Assembly (NCBI GenBank): GCA_027623095.1
Contig: JAQBVM010000026.1
Coordinates: 1 to 36,678 of the forward strand
Source: Verrucomicrobiota bacterium
Lineage (GTDB): Bacteria; Verrucomicrobiota; Verrucomicrobiia; Limisphaerales; SIBE01
Direction: 5' to 3'
DNA length: 36,678 nucleotides
Of the stretch, positions 7,801-14,411 are shown in pieces. The notes beneath the pieces were generated by a model, which was given only the letters and a program-made list of their open reading frames with translations, was not told the origin of the DNA and did not search any database. Within the stretch, counting starts at the first letter, position 1. Each line of letters begins with the position of its first letter. Made by a program: the position numbers and the translations under genes.

Positions 7801-8229
7801 AGAGAGGAGTTCCGGAAGCAGACCGTATTTGGATGGACCAAACAGGGCGCTTTGAGTTCCGGTCAGGAACAGTGCTCCCAAAGCGAGTGGCAGGCTTCGT
7901 TGAAATAATGCCACAAACGCAAAAGCCATGATGGCGATTTCGAGAACTTTCACGCCGATCGTTACCGTGCGCTTGCTGAAGCGGTCGGCCATGAAACCTC
8001 CGGCCATCGAGAAGATAATAAAAGGAAGTGACAAAAGCGCTCCGGCGAGCGGCACCAATCCCTCACGGTCGCTTTGAGAAAGGCCCAGGCCGAGGCCCAT
8101 GAAAATGACCAGGTTCTTGAGCGCGTTATCGCTGAATGCCCCTTGGAATTGCGTGACAATCAGGCTCCAGAAGCCGCGGTTTTCGTCCGGCGCAGCCGAG
8201 TGAGAGGCCGGTGTTGACGAATGTGTCAT
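4801..8229 (-). CDS. aas: MFS-acyltransferase-acyl-ligase fusion (LplT-Aas type)
   Basis: A 1142-residue three-part protein. Residues about 20-415 form a 12-helix MFS permease like the lysophospholipid flippase LplT. Residues about 430-620 are a PlsC/LPLAT acyltransferase with NHLSMVD (about 446) and FAEGQ (about 520) in place of NHxxxxD and FPEGT. Residues about 640-1142 are an AMP-binding acyl-ACP/CoA ligase with the P-loop SSGSTGDPKG (about 788), GYGCTECSP, YATGDIATLDEDG and the C-terminal catalytic Lys in GTGKLDLR. In known systems LplT flips lysophosphatidylethanolamine inward and Aas re-acylates it with an ACP-activated fatty acid at the inner membrane; here the steps are one polypeptide. 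Such fusions are known in several phyla. The start at 8229 is the only good Met before the first helix. The substrate is inferred. Confidence 0.88.
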   Translation of the reverse strand: MTHSSTPASHSAAPDENRGFWSLIVTQFQGAFSDNALKNLVIFMGLGLGLSQSDREGLVPLAGALLSLPFIIFSMAGGFMADRFSKRTVTIGVKVLEIAIMAFAFVALFQRSLPLALGALFLTGTQSALFGPSKYGLLPELLSPRRLSWGNGILELGTFLAIILGTVAGTLMAQQFAGTPAWSGLILLLISCVGLATSFGISRVPAANRSKKFRVNFLGDLWQQIRLIRRDKTLSLAVVGNTYFWALGALLTSNIILYSVDVLKVDQAHTGFLQVALAIGIGIGSVAAGYLSGGKIEYGLIPFGSLGLALFAAGLSRNGISYNEVAVNLALLGFFGGFFAVPLNAIMQHRPKKEERGGILAAQNLLASCGIFISQGIYYLLKTVWGLEAGTIFLLSAIATGVGTLYALFILPDALLRFLFWMLTHSLYRIRVVGRDHIPEKGGALFVCNHLSMVDALLLLASTDRAVRFILFKGIYDRPWIKPFARILGAIPISAQLRPREMIHSLRKASEAILQGEVVCIFAEGQITRIGQMLPFRRGFERIMKDVDAPIIPVNLDGVWGSIFSFEKGRFYWKLPRSIPYPVTVSYGEPLASNSTPFEVRQSVQELQSEAWQHRKRRMRTLDRSFVRTARRFPFRFAATDASGSKVRFGTVLVRALFLARRMRTHWRGQTMVGILMPPSVPGMLVNLAALLAGKIPVNLNYTASDEAVASCIRQCGIQTLLTSKQFLAKIKKATPSGTLFIEDIAASPRVAERCIAMGASLLPASWLERAAGRETPANLDDLATVIFSSGSTGDPKGVMLTHYNIASNVEQLEQVFALGGRDRILGILPFFHSFGFTGTLALPSTLGLGVVFHPNPLDARGIGHLVSEHTVTFMLATPTFLQMYLRGCEPDHFGSLQFVLAGAEKLPDRVSLAFEEKFGIRPMEGYGCTECSPVVTVNTRDFRAAGFRQTGAKRGKIGHPLPGVSVRIVDPETVAPLPPGEPGLLLVRGPNVMKGYLGLEEKTAEVLRDGWYATGDIATLDEDGFLQITDRRSRFSKIGGEMVPHIKIEDKLHELAEATEQVFVVAGVPDEKKGERLVVLHTLPEDRLEACVAKLGQSDLPNLWIPRSNQFFRVDAIPYLGTGKLDLRSVREIALSKATLA

Positions 8230-8887
8230 GCGGAGAATTGAGCCCTATGAATCCGGAAGTATCGCTGTCACGCACCATCCGTGTAGTCAATGGGCTGAAC
8301 AAACTCAAGCGCGGATTTGCTCTAATAAACTCCAATAGTTGTGAACCGTGCACTTGCGTCTCGATGTTCCCGAGCGCGGCGCGGACCATCCCCGTTGACC
8401 CGGGAATAGCGTTCGCAAAAATCATACGCCCGGCTCGGCAGCGCGTGAAAACTCCGTTTTCCGCACTATCTCGAAAACCTTCCCTCGATGACGCAGTGCT
8501 CCCGTTTTAACTCCTGCGCGATGTCTGGTTTTTCCATAAAGAATCCCCAGTCTGACTTCTGCATTTGCACCTCCTTGATCGACTCCCGCAAATCACCGGA
8601 CACCGAGCCCTCCAAGCCAATTATTTCCGCCACCCGCCACCCGTTCCGAAGGGTTCCGATCCGCGTTCAATATGACTAAATCCGCTTCAGCGCCAAGAGG
8701 TTGACAAAACGGGACCGATCCTCCGGATTACGATTCAATTCCCAAAGGAAGCGAAAATGGCACGATTTCCGAGAGCAACGGTCGCCCACAAACCCAGAAG
8801 TCAAAGCGCTCATTTTGGGCTCAATTGTCCCTGAATTGCGCAACCCACTTCCACACAAGAATGTTAGCCAAAGAATTAAACACCAGT
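8230..8887. other. 658-bp gap with one candidate small ORF
   Basis: This gap separates the divergent lipid-salvage gene (minus) and VOC gene (plus), so it should hold both promoters, though no convincing -35/-10 pair stood out. The only signal I can support is a minus-strand frame with a strong ribosome-binding site (8466-8564, listed separately). Other short frames look like noise. Confidence 0.5.
8466..8564 (-). CDS. Candidate 32-residue small protein with consensus Shine-Dalgarno
   Basis: On the minus strand AAGGAGGT lies five bases before ATG at 8564. It opens MQKSDWGFFMEKPDIAQELK, then a dozen further residues to a TAG at 8466-8468. The peptide is charged, with no membrane segment. The same frame stays open upstream to a GTG at 8633 (VAEIIGLEGSVSGDLRESIK...), so this could instead be the end of a 55-residue protein or a decayed longer gene. 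I recognise no family. It lies 237 bp upstream of the lipid-salvage gene on the same strand, so it could be a leader ORF for it. Confidence 0.3.
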   Translation of the reverse strand: MQKSDWGFFMEKPDIAQELKREHCVIEGRFSR

Positions 8888-9307
8888 ATGCAGATGAACC
8901 CGTATTTATACTTCAATGGGCAATGCGAGGCCGCGTTTGAATTCTACGCGCGGCGCCTCGACGGCCGAATCGGTGAGATCTTCCGCTACGCTGGATCGCA
9001 GATGGCAGCCCAGGCTCCAGCGGGCCGGCAGGACAAGGTCATGCATGGGAGTCTGACAATTGGCGACCAAGTGCTGATGGGCGCCGATGTAGCGCCAGAT
9101 CAATACGAAGAGCCAAAGAGCTTCTCGCTTTCTCTCCAAATCAAGAGCATAGCTGACGCCGAGCGCATCTTTCACCAACTCGCGGAGGGGGGCCGGATTG
9201 TTTTAGCGCTGGAAAAGACGTTCTGGGCAGCACGTTTTGGCATGCTCGTTGATCGCTTCGGCGTACCCTGGATGATCAATTGCGAGGGAGTGAGCCAGTC
9301 GCCGTAG
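8888..9307 (+). CDS. VOC-superfamily (PhnB/glyoxalase-like) protein
   Basis: A 139-residue protein of the PhnB-like branch of the vicinal oxygen chelate fold: MNPYLYFNGQCEAAFEFYAR at the start, a GSLTIGDQVLMGAD segment in the middle, SLSLQIKSIADAERIFHQLA opening the second half, and FWAARFGMLVDRFGVPWMIN at the end. This is the usual length for the family. Typical metal ligands are not conserved in all PhnB-like members, and many have no known substrate, so no reaction is assigned. ATG 8888 is chosen because family members start right before the NPYLYF strand; an ATG at 8861 would add nine residues. An intron-like element starts 20 bp after its stop. Confidence 0.85.
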   Translation: MQMNPYLYFNGQCEAAFEFYARRLDGRIGEIFRYAGSQMAAQAPAGRQDKVMHGSLTIGDQVLMGADVAPDQYEEPKSFSLSLQIKSIADAERIFHQLAEGGRIVLALEKTFWAARFGMLVDRFGVPWMINCEGVSQSP

Positions 9308-9327
9308 CCATTCGAGAAGAACGGGCT

Positions 9328-9398
9328 AAGCGGGTATAGGGGAGTGTTTAGCTCCCCCTCCCCACACCACCTAGCATGCGGCTCCGCACGGGGCGGTT
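9328..9398 (-). mobile_element. Group II intron 3'-end remnant, copy C
   Basis: About 70 bp nearly identical to the 3' end of copy A: on the minus strand a domain V-like hairpin (GTGCGGAGCCGCATGC core) followed by a domain VI-like GGGAG/CTCCCC hairpin and the end ATACCCGCTT at 9328. The lower stem of the domain V-like hairpin has decayed. The next 270 bp (9399-9671) have no gene and no similarity to copies A or B that I can see; they may be other intron sequence. Confidence 0.5.
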
Positions 9399-9671
9399 GC
9401 CGGTTCAGTGCCTTCGTCTACTATATCCTCGGCTGAGTTGATTCACGCCGCTCCCGCGTCGCTCACCCTTCGGGCTTCCGCCTTTGTCGGAATTCCTTTC
9501 GCGGCTTCCCAAGCCGCTCAAGTCTCTCCCATCACGCCGACGATTACTCGCCGTCGCACTCCCGGATCACGGACGCACGTGGGCTGGATCGTTCTGCAAA
9601 TGTGACCATGCAACTTTGCCGTAATATCTTCGGCTCTTGAACGTTCGAGCGTCGCAGGGTAGGATCGGGAC

Positions 9672-9899
9672 ATGGATATTGATGGCATTCGGCAGGCCTT
9701 GCACAAACAGCCGTTCGAGCCTTTTCAGATCCGTTTGGCAGATGGACGCGCTCTGGCGGTTCCGCATCCGGATTTTGTGGCCGTTGCGCCACAGCGCATC
9801 GTCGTCGTTGGAGAGGACAGTTCTTGGACGGTGATCGAACCTCTCCTGGTCGTGTCGCTGGATTACGTAGGTGCTCAAGCGACACCACCCCAGAAGTAG
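9672..9899 (+). CDS. Conserved small protein of unknown function
   Basis: A 75-residue protein reading MDIDGIRQALHKQPFEPFQI, then LADGRALAVPHPDFVAVAP and a hydrophobic end IEPLLVVSLDYV. The pattern 'QPF-PF-I-LADGR-L-VPHPDF-A' is one I associate with a family of small uncharacterised proteins in Planctomycetes and Verrucomicrobia, predicted as a compact beta-rich domain. No catalytic residues are evident. It stands alone between two intron relics (9328-9398 and 9997-10209), both on the other strand, so it may have been carried in with, or inserted into, an intron region. Confidence 0.7.
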   Translation: MDIDGIRQALHKQPFEPFQIRLADGRALAVPHPDFVAVAPQRIVVVGEDSSWTVIEPLLVVSLDYVGAQATPPQK

Positions 9900-9996
9900 G
9901 GAATCGCGGAACCAAATCAATCGAGCCAAAGCCCACCCCCGCCGCGTGTCTAAATTTTTTGGGCAGGAGCGCGCACACTTCGAGTCGAGGCCCCGG

Positions 9997-10209
9997 TTAC
10001 AGTGGCCTGTGCCTCCAGTATCCCTTTCGGCTCAGACCGGTCTGGATGGCGTATCGTTCGTTCGCTCCGAGTTTTATCAGTTGACTGATTCGCTTCCTCG
10101 ATTCGCGCCATTGTTTCCAGTAACACATCCGAATCTGCTGTCTCAGCCATTCGCCCAAACACAAAGGGCACTGGCGCATGATTGAACGTTTTCCCCAGCC
10201 AGTGTTCAA
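9997..10209 (-). pseudogene. Group II intron maturase (RT C-terminal) fragment
   Basis: The minus-strand frame carries EWLRQQIRMCYWKQWRESRK, then ISQLIKLGANERYAI and GLSRKGYWR. This is the group II intron maturase-specific domain found at the C-terminal end of intron-encoded reverse transcriptases (family pattern W-R-R-I-R-CYWKQW-R-R). The reverse transcriptase domains and the final helices are gone; the similarity covers about 10158 to 10000 and then ends at a stop. It has the same strand as the intron-like remnants A-C, supporting their identity. It lies about 600 bp from copy C's 3' end, too far for a normal intron, with a plus-strand gene between. Confidence 0.7.
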
Positions 10210-10350
10210 ACACAGAAGAAGTGTTTGGTTTCAGGTTGAAACGGACCCCAACGTCCTGAATTTACAGCGGCGTTGACGAAAGATCGAGAGCGACTCGCAA
10301 GCGATTTCTCACGGATGGTGGCGATTAGCCTCCCCGCTCATCCAAGAGGG

Positions 10351-10382
10351 TGCGCCAGTTCCGGTAGCTGGCGCATTTTTTT
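10351..10382 (+). terminator. Strong intrinsic terminator with no gene upstream
   Basis: TGCGCCAG (10351-10358) pairs perfectly with CTGGCGCA (10368-10375) around a nine-base loop and is followed by seven Ts. The orientation is plus, but the nearest plus-strand gene ends at 9899. It could end an unannotated RNA in 10210-10350 or act as a leader terminator about 110 bp before the gene at 10491. I see no other gene in 10210-10490. Confidence 0.8.
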
Positions 10383-10490
10383 GTCTATGCCCGAACAAGC
10401 AAGTGTTTCCCACTAGCACTATTCGGAGCGTTTGTGTAGTGTCCAATGAAACAAAGTCGTTTCACAATGAGTGAATAACTAAGCAGGCGA

Positions 10491-11147
10491 ATGAATTCCA
10501 TCCTGGAAATGCAGAACTCCGTCTCGGAAGGATCGGTTGAGATCTACAGAGAGCTCAACCGGTTTGCCGATCAGGTTGGAACCCCCAAGGGTTTGGATCT
10601 TTTGGCCAGTGTTCCGATGGGACTGCGTGTTCGTTCGATAGATAATCTTGCGTCCCTTCGAGAGTTTTTGAGGACGTACTATTCTCAGGTCATGGTTCCG
10701 CTGGAGCTGCCTGCGATTCTAAATGCTTTCCATCACGCGGCGCGGAATGAGGCGCGCGAGTTGACGGAATTGGACAGGTCACTGGACGGAATACCGATCT
10801 TGAAACCGTTCGCGTCTGTCAGCCAGACTGTGGGACGCGCGCAGCTTAGGGCCCTTAGGCCGCTGGGTGATTTGCGGGTCTTAAGACGTTACCTGAATTC
10901 GGTTGAGAGCGGTGACGCTGGAGGATGGCACACGGTAGTGTACGGTGTTGTGCTCTCGGTGTATTCTTTGCCCCTCCGTCAGGGTTTGATCCACTACGGC
11001 AGCCAGACGCTTGGCGGTTTTGTCCTTTCGGCCGGTGTTTCGTTGAGATTGACGCAACGCGCGCGCGCTGCGTTGCATGACGAACTTTGTTTGAATCTGC
11101 CAGAGGCTGTGGAATTCGTTCTTTCGAGCGCTCTTTCCCGGACGTAG
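10491..11147 (+). CDS. UreF-like conserved protein
   Basis: A 218-residue protein with no signal peptide, largely helical. The C-terminal two thirds (ILNAFHHAARNEARELTELD ... GWHTVVYGVVLSVYSLPLRQ ... QTLGGFVLSAG) resemble the all-helical urease accessory protein UreF, which helps UreG and UreD insert nickel in urease. No urease or other accessory gene is in the window, so the protein may belong to a UreF-like family with another job. The N-terminal part (MNSILEMQNSVSEGSVEIYR, PMGLRVRSIDNLASLREFL) is not something I recognise. A sodium symporter gene follows after 65 bp on the same strand. Upstream, TTCAC-AATGA-GTGAA (about 10464-10478) is a small inverted repeat between the terminator and the start. 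Confidence 0.5.
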   Translation: MNSILEMQNSVSEGSVEIYRELNRFADQVGTPKGLDLLASVPMGLRVRSIDNLASLREFLRTYYSQVMVPLELPAILNAFHHAARNEARELTELDRSLDGIPILKPFASVSQTVGRAQLRALRPLGDLRVLRRYLNSVESGDAGGWHTVVYGVVLSVYSLPLRQGLIHYGSQTLGGFVLSAGVSLRLTQRARAALHDELCLNLPEAVEFVLSSALSRT

Positions 11148-11212
11148 CGCCGTAATATGCCTCGGCTAGAAACAGCCCCTATCCACGGAGTTTTGTCAGG
11201 GATACTTCCATC

Positions 11213-12667
11213 ATGTCTCCGGTTCTGATTCTGGGCTGCGTCGGAGCCTATTTCTGTTTCCTGCTGATAATCGCCTGGCGCACGAGTCGGAACGCCACAC
11301 CCGCCGCATATTACTTGGGGAACAAAGCCTCTCCCTGGTATGCGGTCGCATTTGGCTTGATTGGCGATTCATTGTCGGGGGTTACATTCATCTCGGTACC
11401 GGGACAGGTGGGCGCCGGGAAGTTCGCCTATATGCAGGTAGTCTTAGGATACGTTGTGGGCTACATTGTCATCGCCCAGATTCTCTTGCCTCTATATTAC
11501 CGCCTCAATCTGATTTCGATCTACAGCTATTTGCGTGATCGATTCGGAACGGCTTCCCAGAAAAGCGGAGCGTTCTTTTTTCTTGTCTCCCGGATAACAG
11601 GGGCAGCGGCGCGGCTTTATCTTGCGGCGAATGTGATTCAGGCATTTGTTTTTGACCAATGGGGCATTCCGTTTTGGCTAACAGTGTCCGTGATAATCCT
11701 TCTGATACTGATTTACACGGTGAAGGGCGGGATACGAACTCTCGTTTGGACCGATACGTTTCAGTCAAGCTTTCTCGTAATTGGAGTGATCCTTTCCATT
11801 TGGGCGATTGCGAACGAGCTCGGTCTGGGAATTGGAGGCGTTATATCGACGGTTTGGGAAAGCGATCATGCGCAGGTGTTTTTCTGGGACTGGCACGAAA
11901 AGCGGTACTTCTGGAAGCAGTTTTTCAGCGGAATAAGTCTTGCGATTGTGATGACAGGATTGGATCAAAATATGATGCAGAAAAACCTGAGTTGCCGAAC
12001 TTTAAAAGATGCTCAGAAGAACATTTATGCATTCACCGGAGTAATGTTCGTCGTCAACCTCTGTTTTCTATCCCTGGGAGCGCTGCTTTACCACTACGCG
12101 AGCGTCAAGGGAGTTGAGATTCCCGGTGACACCGACCGATTGTTTCCGTTCTTGGTGTTCGAGCATCTGGGAGTGTTTGCCGGAATCGTGTTCGTGGTTG
12201 GTCTTACGGCGGCAACGTTTTCGAGCGCGGACTCGGTGCTCACGACTTTGACGACCTCGTTCTCGTTTGATCTGATGGGAATCGATCGGAAACCAAACAT
12301 GAGCGATGAACGAAAAAGATCGCTGCGACATCAGATCCATATTGTATTTGCGGTTCTCCTCTTGCTGGTGATCCTCGTTTTCAAGGCACTCAACAGCCAG
12401 GCGATTATTACCGCAGTATTGACGTTGGCCGGTTACACGTACGGCCCGCTGTTGGGGCTGTTTGCGTTCGGCTTAATGTGCCGGGCAAAGGTCAATGATC
12501 GGTGGGTTCCCGTCGTATGCGTGGTCTCGCCGTTGCTCTGCCTAACCCTCAACGGCAGTTCGGAATGGCTTCTTCGAGGTTATCGGCTCGGTTTTGAACT
12601 GCTCATCCTCAACGGACTGTTCACATTTGCAGGCCTGATGCTCATTCGCCGCCGATCGCCGATTTAA
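11213..12667 (+). CDS. Sodium:solute symporter (SSS family)
   Basis: A 484-residue inner-membrane protein with about 13 hydrophobic helices. Family marks: an N-terminal helix followed by YYLGNKASPWYAVAFGLIGD, then SGVTFISVPG with unwound-helix Gly/Ser residues; 'KGGIRTLVWTDTFQS'; and ATFSSADSVLTTLTTSF in helix 8, where the paired Ser/Thr residues form the Na2 sodium site. Members couple sodium entry to uptake of sugars, amino acids, vitamins or sialic acid. The substrate cannot be read from sequence; the SLC5-like pattern 'D-QN-MQK-LSCRTLKDAQKN' occurs in sugar and multivitamin-type transporters alike. Its stop lies only 5 bp from the stop of the convergent mlaD-like gene, so the two transcripts must overlap or share a terminator. 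Confidence 0.9.
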   Translation: MSPVLILGCVGAYFCFLLIIAWRTSRNATPAAYYLGNKASPWYAVAFGLIGDSLSGVTFISVPGQVGAGKFAYMQVVLGYVVGYIVIAQILLPLYYRLNLISIYSYLRDRFGTASQKSGAFFFLVSRITGAAARLYLAANVIQAFVFDQWGIPFWLTVSVIILLILIYTVKGGIRTLVWTDTFQSSFLVIGVILSIWAIANELGLGIGGVISTVWESDHAQVFFWDWHEKRYFWKQFFSGISLAIVMTGLDQNMMQKNLSCRTLKDAQKNIYAFTGVMFVVNLCFLSLGALLYHYASVKGVEIPGDTDRLFPFLVFEHLGVFAGIVFVVGLTAATFSSADSVLTTLTTSFSFDLMGIDRKPNMSDERKRSLRHQIHIVFAVLLLLVILVFKALNSQAIITAVLTLAGYTYGPLLGLFAFGLMCRAKVNDRWVPVVCVVSPLLCLTLNGSSEWLLRGYRLGFELLILNGLFTFAGLMLIRRRSPI

Positions 12668-12672
12668 GGGAA

Positions 12673-13644
12673 TCAGAAAAGTTTGTTCACGGCGGTGCCA
12701 AGAATGCTTAGAGGACCTTGATCTTCCAGTCCTTCTGTCGCCTTCTCCACCTTCTGCAACGTCATCTTTGCGTTCTTGAACAAACTCTCGTCATTCACGA
12801 GCTTTCCGACTGAACCCTGGCCTGTGTTGATCTTTACAAGAATTTCCCTGAGATTTGTCATTGCCTGGGTCGATTCGCTGTACAGCGTCTCATCCTTTGC
12901 GAGTTTGCCCAGCGTGCCCTGTCCCTCACTGATTTGATCGACGACACTTCGGGCCTGGTTGACTGCGGCGCGAATCTCGTCGGTGGTGGCGGTGAGATTG
13001 GTGACGGCTTGGATTGCGGACGCGTAGAATTGTTCGTCTTGAATCAGCTTTCCAACGGTGCCGTTACCCTGAGCCACTTGTGTTGAAATGGTCCGGGTAT
13101 TCTCGAGAATGGCGGAGAGCCGGGGACTGTTCTCCTTTAGAAAATCGGTGAATGGACCGAGAAGGTTGTTAATGCTTTCGCCGGTGAAACTTTTGGTGAT
13201 GTTCTCGACGCCGGTTGCCACATTATCCAGTTTGACCATAATCGTGCTGAGATCGACCTGCTCCGAAGTCTCGAGGAGGGTATTCTCCTCAACTGGGGGA
13301 GCGTCGGGAGCGCCAAAATTAATGGACACATAATTCTGGCCCATCAGACCGGTGAACTTAATGGTGGCCTTGCTGCCGGTTTTGACCTGTTCCGGTCTGG
13401 TGAGGCGCAGGGTCACTTCGACCCCATCCCCCTCAATCGAAATCGACTGGATGCGTCCGATTTGAACTCCGGCCATCTTCACAGGGTCTCCCTGCTTAAG
13501 TTCATGCACGTTGTTAAACCGCGCTCTCACCAGGAAGCGTGGTTTGAAGAAATCGAGGCCTCCGACCGTTTCAATCAGAATGACTGCGGCGATCATCGCA
13601 AGCGCGAAGAAGAGGCCGAGTCGTGTTTCAAGTGTGTTTCTCAT
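12673..13644 (-). CDS. mlaD: MCE/MlaD-type lipid-binding subunit of ABC transporter
   Basis: A 323-residue protein with one N-terminal membrane helix (about 7-28), an MCE/MlaD domain (about 35-115: VRARFNNVHELKQGDPVKMA, GVQIGRIQSI, then LMGQNYVSINFG) and a long helical tail. The tail holds three repeats of a 'G-[QN]-G-[TS]-[VL]-GKL-x2-DE' motif (GTVGKLIQDE, GTLGKLAKDE, GSVGKLVNDE) about 45-50 residues apart. MlaD forms a hexameric ring on the periplasmic face of MlaE and passes phospholipid through its pore; long tails in this family can form tubes or needles. The gene overlaps mlaF by 4 bp (13641-13644). No MlaA, MlaB or MlaC is in the window. Confidence 0.9.
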   Translation of the reverse strand: MRNTLETRLGLFFALAMIAAVILIETVGGLDFFKPRFLVRARFNNVHELKQGDPVKMAGVQIGRIQSISIEGDGVEVTLRLTRPEQVKTGSKATIKFTGLMGQNYVSINFGAPDAPPVEENTLLETSEQVDLSTIMVKLDNVATGVENITKSFTGESINNLLGPFTDFLKENSPRLSAILENTRTISTQVAQGNGTVGKLIQDEQFYASAIQAVTNLTATTDEIRAAVNQARSVVDQISEGQGTLGKLAKDETLYSESTQAMTNLREILVKINTGQGSVGKLVNDESLFKNAKMTLQKVEKATEGLEDQGPLSILGTAVNKLF

Positions 13645-14411
13645 AATACGCGTTCACCTTCTCTTTTTAGTTCCACCGTTAAGAATCGCTGAACGATCGG
13701 GTCTTTGCTATCCCTTATCTCGTTAGGGGTTCCAGTGCACAGGATGCTCCCTGCGTGCATGATTGCGATCCGGTCGGCAACGCCGAATGCAAGATCGCGA
13801 TCGTGCGATACGACAATCGAGGTCAAGCCCATGCGATGTTTGAGCTTCAGAATCTCCTCCGCAATGGTCACCGCCATGATTGGATCGAGTTCGCTGGTCG
13901 GCTCGTCGTAAAGAATCAATTGCGGGTCAATCGCCAGCGCGCGGGCGATGGCGACTCGTTTTCTTTCTCCCCCCGAGAGTTCACCGGGGTGCCTCAACTC
14001 GATGCCGCGAAGACCTACCAAATCGAGTTTCTCGCCCACGATTCGGTCAATTTCGGGCGGAGTCTTTAGCCGGTGTTCGCTGAGGTAAAGCCCCACGTTC
14101 TCCCCGACCGTCAGCGAGTTCAGAAGCGCGCCGGATTGAAACACTATGGCGAGGCGGATCCGATTCATGATTGTCCCTAAACGGACCGGTTTGCCCTCGA
14201 TCTGAATCTCCCCTTCATCAGGAGTGTCGAGACCGATAATCTGCCGTAAAAGGACACTCTTTCCGCTTCCGCTTGGGCCCATGATAACGAATATTTCGCC
14301 AGCGGCGATGTCAAGGTCGATGCCCTTCAGGACCTGGACTCTTTCAAAACTCTTTTTGAGACCACTCGCCGTGACACGGACGCCATGCTTGGGATCGGTG
14401 GAAACGGTCAT
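13641..14411 (-). CDS. mlaF: MlaF-type ABC transporter ATPase
   Basis: A 256-residue cytoplasmic ATPase: Walker A GPSGSGKSVLL (about 45-55), Q-loop VFQSGAL, signature LSGGERKRVAIARAL, Walker B LILYDEPTSELDP and H-loop VSHD. The D-loop region has Glu where most MlaF proteins have Gly (EPTSGLDP). It pairs with the MlaE permease to power phospholipid movement between inner and outer membrane; the direction is debated for this family. It overlaps the upstream mlaE and downstream mlaD by 4 bp each, so the three are translated together. Its length, with a short C-terminal extension after the H-loop, is normal. Confidence 0.93.
   Translation of the reverse strand: MTVSTDPKHGVRVTASGLKKSFERVQVLKGIDLDIAAGEIFVIMGPSGSGKSVLLRQIIGLDTPDEGEIQIEGKPVRLGTIMNRIRLAIVFQSGALLNSLTVGENVGLYLSEHRLKTPPEIDRIVGEKLDLVGLRGIELRHPGELSGGERKRVAIARALAIDPQLILYDEPTSELDPIMAVTIAEEILKLKHRMGLTSIVVSHDRDLAFGVADRIAIMHAGSILCTGTPNEIRDSKDPIVQRFLTVELKREGERVL

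Noticed and set aside
10165..10185. A sigma-54 promoter (TGGCGC ... TTGAA)
   Set aside because: It matches the consensus only partly and lies in the maturase relic, with no gene positioned to use it.
12667..12673. A shared two-way terminator between the symporter and mlaD genes
   Set aside because: Only 5 bp separate the stops and no clear hairpin with T-runs is found around them.
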